In this document: positions 1 through 12,073 of the stretch, one piece after another
How the letters are laid out: every line of letters starts with the position of its first letter
Numbering within the stretch: the stretch's first letter is position 1
Assembly: GCA_047967505.1 (NCBI GenBank)
Contig: CM106538.1
Source: Dipteris shenzhenensis
Taxonomy: Eukaryota > Polypodiophyta > Polypodiopsida > Gleicheniales
Length of the DNA: 64,000 bases
Strand: one strand, 5' to 3'
Position numbers and translations under genes: made by a program
The notes under the pieces: generated by a model
The model's input: only the letters and a program-made list of their open reading frames with translations
What the model was told of the DNA's origin: nothing
The model's database searches: none

Positions 1-760
1 TGCTATCTGCCACGTGTCTCTTTTGTGAACCTTAGAGAAGAATCAGCTCCGCATTAACGAGGCTCTATCCAAAAGCCATAGCCGATGACCACTTCCTCAT
101 CAACGCTCCGTCCAACGCCATAGCTGATGATCATTGCCTCAAAGCAATATCTCGTCGCGAAGCCATAGCTGATTATCCCGCTCTCAAATCCCGTCCATCA
201 GCTCCTCCTCGTCCACCACCACAACCATAGGTTTGAGGCGACGATGGCGATGATGCAGCCTGCTGGTTGGAGAAGCTGTTTGAAGCCGTTCTTCGTTGGA
301 GACATTCGGTGTTGGCCCGAGAGAGTCGATGGGTTGCTGGGCACTTGTTGACGATGCTGTTGCGCTTAACTTCGTTGGAGGTCTCATACCTCTGTGGTTG
401 CTGCAATTTGTGTTTGCTTGCTATTGCTGCAAACAAATATGCTCAGGCGACAGGGATGGCCATTCATGGCGTAGCTGGAGAAGAAGATGCTGTTGGCTTG
501 CTTCAGAGTCGTTGGAGATGAGCTGATTTCGTTGCTTGATGGCGGCTCGTTGGAGCTGCTACTAGCTGTTGTGAGCCCGTCTGCTGTTGATGAAGAACTT
601 CTCTATCTCGGCTTGCACAAGCCCATGCAATGCTCCTCTGAATCCCAAGAGGCTCTTGCGCCTTGCTTTGAGCTCTGTTGAGAGGTCGATATAGGATACT
701 AGGCTATATTGTAGAGAATAGAAGGTATAGACTAGTCTAATTCCATCCAATGTTCAACTA
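1..760. other. Unassigned GC-richer stretch, no gene supported
   Basis: Several short overlapping ORFs occur in both orientations, but none exceeds about 87 codons or shows a recognisable domain. The DNA is visibly richer in G and C than the following 8 kb. It holds imperfect repeats of the phrase 'gccatagctgatgatca' near positions 75-175 and recurring 'cgttggag' phrases near 290-560. This could be leader or LTR-flanking DNA of an element that starts outside the window, but nothing proves that. Confidence 0.4.
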
Positions 761-2579
761 TTTACAAGAGCATTTATAGAAGGAAAATAGTGATTTTGCA
801 ATCTACCTACTTAGAAAGTTATAACTCATTCCTTAAGGCAATCATGGAGAAATTGGTAATAGCAAGTGTGGGGAACTATACAGCCAATGGATTCCTCAAT
901 CCATTAAAATGTAAAAAATGCTTGGATGGCAGGGCTTACAAAAGACATATATGAACCTCTAAGGTTCTCTTGGAATCTTGTTTTCTCTACTTGCAAATTG
1001 AGTGTAGGGCTATGCATTCAGCTAGACGGTGGATCTATTGTCCACCCATTCCTAGGCTATGACATGCAATCCAAATATGTTAGGCTTTAACACTAGTCAT
1101 TGTCTCCTAAATATCATCCTCTGATACATGGGAGGGTGTTTTATGGAGGTCGATGTGACTTGAGTGATCTCCTAGTTCCCACTCACTATATCTACTGGGG
1201 AAACTCCCCACTTGAATGCCCTCTATTAGCAAGCTAGCATGCCCCATGTGAACACTTAAGGTGCTTCCAAATTTTTGAGCCTTGTGAACTTGTTAAAACT
1301 CTTTGTATCAATTTCTATGCTACAATCCATGATGATATTACAAAAAATTTAATGTTGTATTGTCTTTGTATAGGGGTGAGGTTATCGGCAGCCAAAGCTT
1401 CATGTTTTCTTGAATTATTACTATGGTTTTGTTGATTGTTAAACAAAATCATTCCTTAAATTGATATCGATATAAAGGGGAAAACTATTGATCTTGGGCC
1501 TCTAGTAAATGTGATGCATTTTGATACCTATGAAAAACTATGTCTTAAGGTATCATCATACTTTTAGACCTTGAGAATGAAAACAATGCCATGTTGGTTT
1601 CCAAGGGAATGCTATGTGAAATTGTTAATAGGCCATGATTCTTTTTGGAAGACCCAAAATTGTTAGGGGTGTTATCAAATTGATATCCCCATTGGCAATA
1701 TCATCCTAGAAAGAGGAACCAATCAAATAATAATCAAAGAATACCTTGATGCATTAGAATCAAAATAGGCTATAGCCTATTATCAATGATTTAGAGTATG
1801 CATTAATACACTAACGAGGATGATAATGTATCTACCTCTAGTGAATTTGGTTTAGATGGATTTTATGAAGTCTTTGAAATAAAGTAGAAAGGATGATGAC
1901 ACTAGACTAGATGATAAGGGAAATAGTTAGAGAGATAAATGTTTGAACTACACATCTAAGGACTCTTAGATCCAAATTCATCTAGAATTCTAATCTAGAG
2001 AGTTTATAGATGTTTTTCTTGGATTTATATGGACTTAAAGGGTGTGCATCTACCTTCTTATGGGTTATGGTGTGAGCTAAGTTTATCTCCCTCTCCATCT
2101 CTCTTGAGGTGTGCCACCTCCATTCAAGGTGCCAAACGTACATCTGTCACTTCATATTTATAGAAGTTGTAACAAATAAAGGTTCTTTATTTTGAGATAT
2201 GGAGAAAAGTTATAAAGTTTATTTTAGTTCATGCTCATTAAGTTTCTTGTAGCTCATGCTCTTTGTGAACTCACTGTAATGGTTTATAAGGGATTTGCAG
2301 AGCAGTAGAAGAAGTGTTTTCCCAGTGTTTATGAGAATCTCTAGAAGAAACATTTTGTAATAGAGAATAGGAATAGACCCTCTTTAATATCATCATTAGT
2401 ACTTTGCCTCAACATTTAAGGCAAATTCTAATAGTCTCTAAGCAAGTATTTTATCACTATTTTTTTGAGTTGTACACACAAATTTGAATGGGATTCTCAA
2501 AATGCTAAGTGCCTTTGTTATTCTTGAGGCAATCATGGCCTTAAGTGTGGTCTTCAATTACCTTATTTTGGAGCTCTAA
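761..2579. other. Unrecognised AT-rich DNA
   Basis: I see no ORF of coding quality, RNA gene, or paired terminal repeats here. All frames are broken by frequent stops. Parts may be old transposon DNA. Confidence 0.5.
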
Positions 2580-3010
2580 GATCTTATTGTAAACTACTCC
2601 TTGAAGATGATCATAGTACACACATGCAATAGGCCATTCTCTATGCAATAGTACACACATGCAATAGCCCATTGTCTACTCTCTGTAGATCATCATAGTA
2701 CACACATGCAATAGGCCATGCTCTATGTAGACAATGGACAAGTTTCTAGAGTCATAGTCACTTAGTGGTACCTCAACACCTCTCTAGTCCTAGCCACCTT
2801 TATTCCAATTACAGAGCCTTACATGCCTTTCTAATTGCTTCTCAACACCTCTCTACTCCTAGTCACCTTCATACCAAGAACCAAACCTTACATGCCATCC
2901 CTTCCCATTCCTTATTCAAGTCTTCTATTTACAACATAGTTGTATTCACTCAACACCTCTCTAGTCCTAGCCACCTTCATTCCAAGTACCAAACTTGACA
3001 TGCCATGCCT
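2580..3010. repeat. Short local direct repeats
   Basis: Two small repeat groups lie side by side. Around 2605-2730 the phrase 'tagtacacacatgcaatag' occurs three times. From 2772 a phrase beginning 'ctcaacacctctctagtcc' occurs at about 2772, 2841 and 2949, each followed by a related 'tagccaccttcattccaa' segment. The 77-codon ORF over the second group is a by-product of the repeat. No function is apparent. Confidence 0.7.
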
Positions 3011-4899
3011 TAGTAAAGGCTCCTATGCAATTGACATCATTCTCTTCAAGAGACTTCTAGCCCATGGGGATGCATCAATTTTATGAGAAAAAACCTATGA
3101 GCAAGTTTATCCGAGAGTGTTTTTCAAGTGATTTAAAAAATTGGATGTGCATAGTTTCCGAGCAAGAACCTATGAGCAAAAAAGTCCGAGCAATAATTTT
3201 TACACTAACTATGATAGTATATTTCTCAAAGGAATATATAATATAATTATTTCTTAATTTCTCATTTATGAAACCATATACTTACTTATTATCATTATAA
3301 TGCTCATTTTAGAAAACATCATCTATATATGAACAAATAGTGAACACTTTAGAAACTCTTATAAATCCCTCTCTACCATACTCTCTTTTTAGCACTATGG
3401 TAATTCAATTGATGTAGAAGAGTTTCCCTTAGCTTTATCAATTTCATATTTGAATTATTGAGAAGCTCTCATGTAACAATGTATACCATATTTAGAAGAG
3501 TTTCCATTAGCTTTATCAATCCCATATTTGAATTATTGAGAAGCTCTCATGTAACAATGTATACCATATTCCTTGGATGAGTAGGAAAGACATATTGAAA
3601 ACCCTCATACTTGAAGCCATTACAATCAATCGTAAATTCATCTCTACTACATTATCAAGTATGGGAACGCAAGGGAGGTATTTTAAAAATATTCCCAATT
3701 CTCCATACCTAAGTGCTTTTAAGAAAATGTGGTCCCTACTAAACTCCTTCCTACCATAATATGAATTAGGGAGAAGTTGTAACTCTCATATACATCTTGA
3801 AATTCCCAATTTATTACTATCACACGTCTAAAAATGATACTTTTAGTCCTACCATTGCATAGATCATAAATTTTAAAATTTTTTCCTCTTCACAGCTCCT
3901 CAATCCGAGCTAAGGAGCACAAGTTATGACCCCTTCTTTGTAGGCCCTCCAAGGGTATTCATCAATCGGAGGAATAGGGTTGGGGCAAGCTCTTCAAACC
4001 ATATTCCTCTAGAAGAATACACTTGGAGGCTCTATTAAAAATGGGTTATATCTTTTTCTATCTCATCCTGAGGAATTATAAAGAATTTGCTCAAAATTTC
4101 ATGATCTATCAAATGGTGAAAGAAAAAAAAAGGATATTTGAAAGTAAAAAAATAAGTCACCACTTGGACATTATATATGTACATTGTATAGAGATATATT
4201 TATATCTATCTCTATTCATTAATATTTCATATGTACTTACATATTCCTTGAAATAATTTGGAATTGTGTGCTCCCCAAAAATGACTTGCGACTATACATT
4301 TTGACCCCTACCACCTTATGTTCGCTCGTTGCTCGGGGGTTAGAATGGAAACCCCTACTCTAGAACTATGAGTATATATCTCTAATTAAGCTCATGAATC
4401 TTACATGCTAGCATGCAAGCAGCTAGCATCATCACCTAACATCTTCACAACAAGGTTATGCATCCCCTAGAGCTTCACAAGACTAAATCAGTATTCAAGT
4501 TCTATTGCCTTGATTGCACTCAATAGACCTTATGGACTATGTGTGTTGGAACCCTATGGTAGACAAAGCAAGAGAAAGATGGCCACATGGTGCCTTTTCT
4601 CCTCAACCTTATATAGGAACCACTATGAAACCAACACAAGCCACCATGTGGTAGATAAGATGAGTGGTCAAATGAGGACACATGATATATAACAATCATC
4701 CACACAGTTTCTCAACACATAGACTATAGTAGATAATGGATTCTCCAAAAAATGACATATGGCAATGCCATCCAATTTGCTTATAGGTTTTGTGGGGAGC
4801 TTGTTCAACTAGTGATTGGATGTATATCATGATGGCTTGTGCCCATTGTTGAGTTGGCATATATTTTTACTTAAGCATTCCGCTAGCATTGCTCACTAG
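3011..4899. other. Unrecognised AT-rich DNA
   Basis: Apart from the 78-bp tandem duplication listed separately, nothing is recognised. Short ORFs of 60-77 codons are not supported by composition or motifs. A segment starting 'tgttggaaccctatgg' at about 4546 and ending in 'ctcaaca' near 4720 looks superficially like a short LTR, but no partner copy lies in the window. Confidence 0.45.
3416..3571. repeat. 78-bp tandem duplication (two copies)
   Basis: The unit starting 'agaagagtttccc' at 3416 is repeated from 3494 with only a few mismatches, giving two head-to-tail copies of 78 bp. The near identity suggests a recent local duplication. No coding content is seen. Confidence 0.85.
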
Positions 4900-4959
4900 T
4901 ATTTTGTTCTTTCTTTTTATATATAATTGAATTTTTCTATTGTATAGATACAAGTTGAT

Positions 4960-5160
4960 TACCTGTTGATTCCATGATCTTTGCAAAAACTCATAAATTT
5001 TGTAGACATATATTCACCTCCTGTGTTTGATTAGAGGACCGTCTATTTTCTCTGTTTGGTTTTCAACCTGGCTTTGAATTTGTTGAAGACTTTTGACTTT
5101 GTTTTTAGAAATTAGACCCAGCAATATCTACTATATTCATCAATGAATGTCACATATTAA
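4960..5160 (-). pseudogene. Copia integrase core remnant
   Basis: Minus-strand frames give 'VTFIDEYSRYCWV' followed, after frame shifts, by 'NTGGEYMSTKFMSFCKDHGI'. These correspond to the first catalytic Asp block and to the second block (usually LRSDNGGEY) of copia integrases, with the catalytic Asp of that block altered. It lies immediately downstream, on the minus strand, of the protease remnant, as expected for copia order (PR-IN-RT). It is non-functional. Confidence 0.75.
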
Positions 5161-5231
5161 AGTGATCCATTCACACTTCTAGCTTGTGCATAACCCAATT
5201 ACCCCATGCATTTGAGTGTATCAAGTGAGGA

Positions 5232-5356
5232 GTACCTCTTGCTCTAGTTGTGCCTTTTCTAAAGCTAGTTCTGGCTTGCTCTAGTTGTGCCTTTGCTAAT
5301 GTTGGTTATGGCTTGCTAAAGAATACCTCTTGCTCTAGTTGTGCCTTTGCTAAAGT
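5232..5356. repeat. Short repeat inside the copia relic
   Basis: The phrase 'ttgctctagttgtgcc' occurs three times (about 5239, 5278 and 5329), separated by similar spacers. It falls between the protease and integrase remnants, where a GAG-pre-integrase segment would be expected, and probably arose by local duplication during decay. Confidence 0.65.
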
Positions 5357-5373
5357 TTTTTTATATCTATAAA

Positions 5374-5436
5374 CCATTCTTTATCTCGTGTCATATGAGG
5401 CGATGCACCATTGTCAATATAAAATGCGTCTTGGCC
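5374..5436 (-). pseudogene. Copia aspartic protease active-site remnant
   Basis: The minus strand encodes 'FYIDNGASPHMTRDKEWF', matching the retropepsin active site of plant copia elements (D-S/N-G-A-S followed by H-M-T). This enzyme normally cleaves the Gag-Pol polyprotein. Only this short block is legible; the flanking sequence is out of frame and interrupted by a local repeat. Confidence 0.75.
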
Positions 5437-5679
5437 GTTTTCTTTTGGATTGTTGACATGGTGGCTGCGTTCACCTTTTGATTCCATAATGGACTACATT
5501 TTTTCATTAATACTTTTAGTAATAAATGTATATGTGTTGGATTTTAGGTTCACCAACATAAGTAAGAATCTGTTGAATTGCATAATGACTATGGTTGTGT
5601 CCATGAAAATTTCCTCTTCCTCAAAAATTTCCTTTGTTGGTGTTGTGTTGAACACTTTGGTCAAATTTTTTCTTTTTTT

Positions 5680-6041
5680 AATCTCTTTCATAATGCCCAA
5701 ATTTGTGACAATAGTTGCATTGAATGCTTGGCACAATTTCTTGAAGGATTTTCTCTACTTTGGAAAATTTACTCTATTTGAATGATTTCTTCTTAGATGC
5801 TGATAATTGCCATGATTTTTGTTTTGTTGATGAAAATTTAACTATTTGAATGATTTTCTCTTGGATGTCTATTTTTGTTTTGTTGATTATTAATTTGATT
5901 TCTCAATGTCAAAATCCTAGAAGTATCCTTTGATTCATGCAAAGTTGCACACATATCCCATGGTTCTTTTAATATTTTTACTTTATTCAATTGTCTAAGC
6001 ATGACATCTTGTACATTTTGCTTTATTGAAATGATAGGCAT
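5680..6041 (-). pseudogene. Copia Gag remnant with CCHC zinc knuckle
   Basis: The 67-codon open stretch 6041-5838 contains 'EPWDMCATLHESKDTSRIL', which resembles the UBN2-type Gag segment of plant copia elements (normally 'EAWDTL..lhe...'). Downstream, in another frame, a knuckle reads C-N-Y-C-H-K-F-G-H-Y-E-R-D followed by a stop where the last Cys of CX2CX4HX4C should be. Gag would package element RNA in virus-like particles. The frame changes and the lost cysteine show that this copy is dead. Confidence 0.7.
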
Positions 6042-6060
6042 ATTTATCCTTCTTATTGAT

Positions 6061-8820
6061 TGAAATCGTGCTTGTGTAATAGCTTAATATGTCAGTGGAT
6101 TACCAACTGACTACTAGTCTAGTTAATGTACCATCAACCTATTATGTAGGACAAGAATTGTGTCGATAATTTGAGTTTGTATAGCCTTGATAAAGTCTCA
6201 GGATTGGCTTTGCTTGTAGTTGACATGATTTGGATATCAAATGAGTAGATATAATGCACAGAGGTAAAAAACTGATATTTTTCAATAATGCTATCCAAAA
6301 AGATATAAATTATCAGAATTGTTCTCAGAATTGTCTCGAGAATGTCACTTTTGACTTTCAAAAGCTCCTTGTGAAGATACCTGATCAATATAAAATTCCA
6401 AAAATAGTGTCTAAACTAACGTTAGAGTATGCCACAATAATAATGCCTAAAAGTGGTCAAAAGTGTCCAAAAATGACATAGAAACCTCGTACTTTCTATG
6501 TGTAAAACCCTGGTGTAAAACCTCAATTCAAATGGGATCCAATTTGGATAGATATTAAGCAATATATGATGCACCAAAAATAGGTAAATTTTTAGGCTCT
6601 CAAAACTAGAATTAATTGAGGTTGGCTATCCATGTAACTAAAGTTACAGGTGTCCTAATCAGTTTGTGGGGTTTGAGATTTTGTAGAGTTAGTCCAAAGG
6701 ACTAGCATAGAGGCTCAAATTGCATCAAATAAATCAAAAAATGCGTGCAAAATGCAACATGTGTGATAGTGATGATCTGGTATTTATGTGTACATGCACA
6801 TGTGTGCTAGTGGAGGGGTGTGCTTTTGAAGCACAATGACAATGTGTCATGTGTGCATACACTGCAAAGATAATTGTGCTTGTCGGGCACTATGTGCTTA
6901 GGTGGCACAACTAATTGGACTATTGTGTTCATGTTAATGTGGCTATAGTAGATGATGGTGGTGACCTATCTGGCCGTGTGGATGCCAGGGGTCACTATCT
7001 TATGGCTACAATTTGCCTACCATGTGGATATTTTTGTGTGGTCTCATTTGCTTCTTTGCCCACCCTATTTGCATGCCACACATCAATGGCTATGAGCTCT
7101 TGTGAAATGTTGCACATTGCCATCTCTATTGGTGTCGTTGCATTGTGTGTCTATCTGTTGAATTCTATGTCTTTGTTTTGTGTTGGTCTTGTGGATTTTT
7201 GCCATTGCATTGCTCATATTTTGTGCATGAGTTGTGTGCTATTGGTCTTGGTGCTATATTTTCCATGTGCTCTTGGTCTTTGTGCTCTTTTCTATTTACT
7301 TTGCTAGGCTACTTGCTTCTTTGCATCTATTGCATGCTACTACTTGCAGCGAGGCTTCCATTGATGTGTTATTTTTGTTGTGGTCATTCCTTTGCTATCT
7401 TGCACTATTTATTGAGTCACCTCTATAGTTTTAGGTACCTAAGAGAATAGATCTAGTTAGCATAGGCTTGTCTTTAGTGCACTCTTTATTAATGTGGGGC
7501 CCTCTATCTTACCGGATTCTTCAAAAAATGTGGGGCTACAAGGCCCCAACAAAAAACTAAGTAGCACATTGCACATGTCCTCTATCACAATGTTGCCATC
7601 CAAAAAGTCCTTATTGCAAATGTCCTCATTGGCAATGTCCTAACCACACTGCAGCCAAGATTGGAATCGTTGATACCTTTGTCCACAAAGCTAGGCCTTA
7701 CCACTAGCTTATACTCCATTGTCGCTACTGCCAAGATGTGTTTCCATAGACATATAAAGTGACATGTATAATAATTGGAGAGACATGTCGGTTGGCATGC
7801 CCTGCATCCATGCCTTTTTCTCAATCGATCTTGTAGACCATGCCACTATCCATATAGGACCAGTAGATATCTCCTCACTACATCTATCCCCATGCATTAA
7901 AACATGTTTGCAATGTGTTGTTGCTTGTGTTGTGTCTGCCTAGCATCAACCATTGCTGAGTGTTGAATGCTTGGAGAGGTCGATTCTCTTGTTGTCTATA
8001 TAGAATGTTGCACGTTTCTAGCCTCTCTTTTTTTGCATTGTGTCAAAATTAAAACTACAATAGTGCCCCCATATGTAGTGACCAAAATAAATCCCTGAGT
8101 TGCCCCTTGGGTTTGCACCCACATGTTTTAGCCACTTGGTTTAAATGCTATGGGCATGTCCCTAGCTTTTACATTGATTTTTGTTATACTACAATTGGCT
8201 TTGTTGTGGTAATCTAGGTCATTGCATGGTCATTAGGTTGGATTGAGTTGTTTTGCTTCTTTGCTTGTAATGCTCCTCACAAATGTCATACTAAACATGC
8301 AATAGCAATGGGGGAGGGAGTTAATACATGAAAACACCTCCAAAACCAAACAATGCAAAGCAAATCAAAGATGAGACATATTTTCTTTATGAAGTCGTTT
8401 TTATGGATTAACCATCCACTAGATTGCAACATCTTTATATTGGTGATGCACTTAGCCAACATTGTGTTATGTCATCCAATCCACTAGTCATTAAGAATAC
8501 AAACAAATGTATGATAATTGTTGGTTATTTTGAGATTAAATAATAATCTTGGAAAATTTGGCTAAAAGATTTAGGCTAATCCATTGAACCCATCACACTT
8601 CTAAGAATGAATGGACAATCAAGGACTTCTCATACCAAGATGGATGCTACAAGATGATTGTGTCAATATTGGAGTTGTATATTAGAATGTCACCTTGATA
8701 GTGATAAGTACTGAAGATAACTCTATTCTCTCTTATTAGGAACACCTTGGCTATAAAGGGCACGAGCAATTTATGAAGGTGGTACATGAGTAGTGACTAT
8801 ATAAAAGATGTCCAAGTGTT
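6061..8820. other. Unrecognised DNA, no supported gene
   Basis: The longest ORF is 130 codons (6915-7307, plus). It is rich in Cys, Leu and Val and hydrophobic throughout, which fits a GT-rich stretch translated by chance; no signal-peptide logic, domain or splice structure supports it. No terminal repeats or RNA genes were recognised. Confidence 0.5.
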
Positions 8821-8967
8821 GGTGTCAATGGAATGATTTTTATTTCCATGAGGTGACTCTCAACGTTCATTCTCATAAGACCAATTTCCCCAAGATATTG
8901 ATAGTTGCCTTATGAGAATGAACGTTGAGAGTCACCTCATGGAAATAAAAATCATTCCATTGACACC
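8821..8967. repeat. Perfect 59-bp inverted repeat with 29-nt loop
   Basis: Bases 8821-8879 and 8909-8967 are exact reverse complements over 59 positions, separated by a 29-nt spacer (8880-8908). Transcribed from either strand it would fold into a long hairpin without mismatches. No ORF crosses it. It could be a young small-RNA precursor locus, a foldback element, or an inverted duplication formed by template switching. Palindromes of this kind are also produced by library or assembly artefacts, so read support matters. Confidence 0.95.
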
Positions 8968-9764
8968 ACTTATTCATGGATTCATGATGTATTCCATTCA
9001 TTGTTGCTTGATCAACTTATTAGTTTTCTCTTCCTAGAAGGTTTGCTAATGCAACCCCTTGAAGATCTCGAGACCTATTTGACATAGTAGTCATTGAGAT
9101 TCCTCCATACATTAGATTTGGTAAGGAGGTTGGATTTGGGGTGGAAAACTCTTTTGTGGGTAGTTTTCTTTGAGTTTGGGACTTGGGCTTTTTCTTGGGA
9201 GCCAACTATTTAAAAAAGGTATAATGAGACTTTTGAAGGGAGATTGGTAGGATAGTTATATATGTTGAGAGTTGTGGTGCCATGAGCACATGATTAAAGA
9301 CTAAGGTATGTGCTAGGGAAAGAATCAAAGTAGCCACCCTAGGATGTGGACTACATGATGTGGAGATGTGGATTGAGGATATCCACAAGGAGAGATGTGG
9401 ATCAGAGGATCCCATAGATGTTGACTATTCAAAGGGCACTCTCTATAAGAGGCCTATCATGTATTGTTGAGAACACACACATTGCAAGAGATATATCTCC
9501 CTCTCATGTCTTATTTAGTGTGCTTTGAGCTTCCTTAGTTCTTTTGCTAATCTTGTGTGCACTAGGCTAGTACGATCCGCACTTTGACAATATATTAGCA
9601 AGATCAATGCTACACTAACACAAGTAACTCTAAATGACCAAGATAGGTACGCAACACTTGATAAATGCAGGTAGAAATGGAAGCACCAAGGTGTGCACTG
9701 GGTGCATCTAAGTGCATGTCAAAGAATCTAAGGGCATGTCAAAGCATGCAACTCTTGTATTCGT
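8968..9764. other. Unrecognised DNA before element A
   Basis: Two short minus-strand ORFs (about 61 and 69 codons) are not credible genes. I see no terminal repeats or motifs. The five bases just before element A (9760-9764, TTCGT) would be its target-site duplication, but A lacks its 3' end so this cannot be confirmed. Confidence 0.45.
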
Positions 9765-10122
9765 TGTTGAGATATCAAGCTCCACTCATGATATGCCAGG
9801 GTGACCGTTGTGCATTTATGTCACCGACTTGTTAGCTGCAGATGCAATTGGTACACCGCCCATGAATAATAATTGGATGATAGCTATCTTAATGTACTCT
9901 AGTTAGTGGATCAGTTAGTATGCCACCTAGGTTAGCTGAGTTTGGTTTGAGACCCACATATAGGGTTCATCTATTCCTTTTGTACTTAGAGAGAGTTCTT
10001 TTGGCTTTCACAACTAAGAAGAGGAAAACTGTTTTCAGCCTCCACCTTTGTGTGTATTCCCCCATTGTGTATGTGAGAAAGCTGCAAGTGAGACTCCTTA
10101 CTTCTCTCCCACTCTCTTAACA
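9765..10122 (+). repeat. 5' LTR of element A
   Basis: This 358-bp repeat begins TGTTGAGATATC and ends in CA, directly before the primer-binding site. It matches the LTRs of C (22922-23280, 27852-28211) in direct orientation and those of B and D in inverse orientation. Short ORFs inside it (for example around 9920-10120) are LTR sequence, not genes. Confidence 0.95.
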
Positions 10123-10134
10123 TGGTATCAGTGC
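10123..10134 (+). other. Primer-binding site of element A
   Basis: The sequence tggtatcagtgc immediately follows the LTR. The family form in B and C is tggtatcagagc, complementary to the 3' end of initiator methionine tRNA, the usual primer for plant copia reverse transcription. A carries one mismatch. Confidence 0.9.
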
Positions 10135-10667
10135 TCGGTTCGTGGTAAGAAGTTCAAGAAAGCAAACCAAGTTTGTGGTGTCTTGGTAAGAGGATCAGTG
10201 TTGCTTTCCTTTTTTGAGTTTGGGAGCAAATCTCTGCAGGTAGCACAGCTGGAAAGTGTAAGAGTGCACTGTCTCAGATTGCGACGCCCTTCCCGGTGTG
10301 ACAAGAGGGCAGTATATGCTATGGGTAAGAGCAAAGCCTTTGGTGACATTATTTTTTTAATTCGAGGCCATTTCGGGGCCCATTTTGGTGGCGGAAGTTT
10401 TCCGCAGGCACTCACAAAGGTGCCCTGTTTTTGTTGTGCGACCACTGTTCAGCAGGTCGATGAAAAGTTGCCGCAGAAATTGCATCATATGCCTATGCGT
10501 AGAGATATTGGGAGTGACAAAATCATTCTTATTGCCTGTTGATGCAAAATCATCACTAGGAAGTGACTGTGTGGTCAAATACCACTTTCGTCAGTTTTGC
10601 AGATTTGCCCTTGTGAGGCAGAAGTTGTGTTTTTTGCAGTGACATAATATTTTTGTAGTGTTCTGTA

Positions 10668-12073
10668 ATGGCGTCTGATGCTCTTTCACAGATTGTCACT
10701 AAAAAGCTTGACAAGAACAACTTCCCAGCATGGAAGTTTAGAATGACGAATTTCCTTACGAGAAAAGGCTATTAGGAATTCATTACTGGAGTTGAACAAG
10801 AACCAGTTATTCCTAATGTTCCCAATCAACAACAGTTGGAGGCATTTAAAGGATGGCATGAGAGAGCCAGAAAAGTTATGTACTGGTTTTCTATCAGTAT
10901 TTCAGATTCTATGATTGTGCATATTCAGGATGTAAGCACGCCGAAGGAGGCGTGGGATACCTTGACAAAAATGTATAGCACAAATACGCAAGCCAAGAAA
11001 ATGCAGCTCAAGCAGGAGTTGCATAATGTGCAGAGAGAAAATATGAGCATCAATGACTACCACATGAAGGTGAAGAAGATTGGAGATGCACTTGCTTCCA
11101 TTGGGTCGCCAGTGGAAGATGATGATTTAGTTTCTGTGACCTTGAATGTTCTAGGAAAGGATTATGCACAGTTCCGGACATCCGTTGCCATCCGTGAGAA
11201 TATTACTGATTTTGGGGAGTTGATTGCTCTTCTAATTTCTGAAGAGCAAAGAAATGGTGGTGCATCTTCTTCAGGAGGAACTTCAAAAGAAACTATCTTC
11301 TACTCAAATGCTGGAAGAGGTAGAGGCAGAGGTAGAGGAGGCCGATATGGAGGCCGTGGCAGAAATTAGAATATGCAGAAAATGCAAGAAAACTAGTCCT
11401 ATGGAGGAGGACGTGGTAACCTTAGAGGCAAGGGGAGCCAAAGAGGTCGTGGTGGATGGCAGAGAGGCCAAAATGCAAACAGCAATGTTGAATGCTACTA
11501 CTGTGGTAAAATGGGTCATATGGCTAAAGACTGCTACAAAAAGTAGAATGACATCATGAATGGAAAATTGCAGCAAGGCAATTATGCATCCTCTAGTAGA
11601 CAAGGTGATGACAAAAATGAGCATTTGTTTATGGTGTAGCACATGACCAATTCTGTGACAAGTGTAGAAGAAAGCAATGATGTGTGGTATGTTAACTCAG
11701 GTGCGTCAAACCACATGACAGGTCATGCAGAATGGATGCAATATGCAAGGAAAACGGAAGGACCAGGATTTGTGGAGACTGGTGATGATACTGGACATCC
11801 TATTGTGCAGATTGGTAAAATTCCTTTGTCTATGCAGGATGGGAAAAAGAAATACTTGTCTAATGTATTTCATGTCCCCAATATCACCAAGAACCTGGTT
11901 TTTGTTGGTCAAATGGTTGAGTAGGGCTTGCAGATCAGATCTAATTCTCATGGATGCTTTGTTGAGGATATAAAAAATTAAGGTCGCTTGATAGCAAAAG
12001 GGAAGAAGAAGGGCAGGATGTTAACGTTGGATGCGGACATGCCTGAATTGAGTGCAGCAATGTTTGCACATGG
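10668..12073 (+). pseudogene. Copia Gag and protease of element A (broken)
   Basis: The frame opens at ATG 10668 (MASDALSQIV...) and stays open in phase to about 11924 apart from point nonsense codons. In order it holds a UBN2-type Gag domain ('EAWDTLTKMYSTNTQAKK'), a Gly/Arg-rich tract, a CCHC knuckle CYYCGKMGHMAKDC (11493-11534) and the protease site. Gag forms the particle and binds RNA; the protease matures Gag-Pol. In-frame TAG codons lie at 10773, 11367, 11394, 11544, 11637 and 11922; comparison with B or C shows that most were CAG or TGG. The protease reads VNSGASNHM where B reads VDSGASNHM, so the catalytic Asp is Asn. The reading ends where B is inserted. Confidence 0.93.
12069..12073. 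other. Target-site duplication CATGG (left of element B)
   Basis: The five bases CATGG here are repeated at 17639-17643 on the far side of element B, the 5-bp duplication expected from copia integrase. The site lies in the Pol region of element A, which dates B as the younger insertion. Confidence 0.95.

Larger units (their letters stand above)
4900..6060 (-). mobile_element. Decayed Ty1/copia relic (gag-PR-IN remnants)
   Basis: Read on the minus strand, this stretch keeps the order of a copia polyprotein: a Gag segment (5838-6041), a zinc knuckle (about 5680-5725), the protease active-site motif DNGAS (about 5374-5436) and an integrase core containing TFIDEYSRY and NTGGEY (about 4960-5160). 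Every domain sits in a different, stop-riddled frame, so the copy is old and inactive. No LTRs, reverse transcriptase or RNase H could be found beside it. It is not a close copy of elements A-D or F. The assignment rests on motif order and is fairly secure; the outer limits are guesses. Confidence 0.75.

Noticed and set aside
173-526. Overlapping ORFs on both strands near the window start
   Set aside because: None has a domain, and open frames on both strands reflect GC-rich, repeat-like composition.
4546-4720. Possible solo LTR (TGTTGG...CAACA)
   Set aside because: No second copy and no clear target duplication could be found; the TG/CA ends alone are weak evidence.
6915-7307. 130-codon hydrophobic ORF as a possible membrane protein
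   Set aside because: It is Cys/Leu/Val-rich in all parts, has overlapping ORFs in other frames with the same character, and has no recognisable topology or homologous motif; best explained by GT-rich composition.
9920-10120. ORF inside the element A LTR
   Set aside because: The same reading occurs in all LTR copies of the family and overlaps the LTR end and primer-binding site; it is not a gene.
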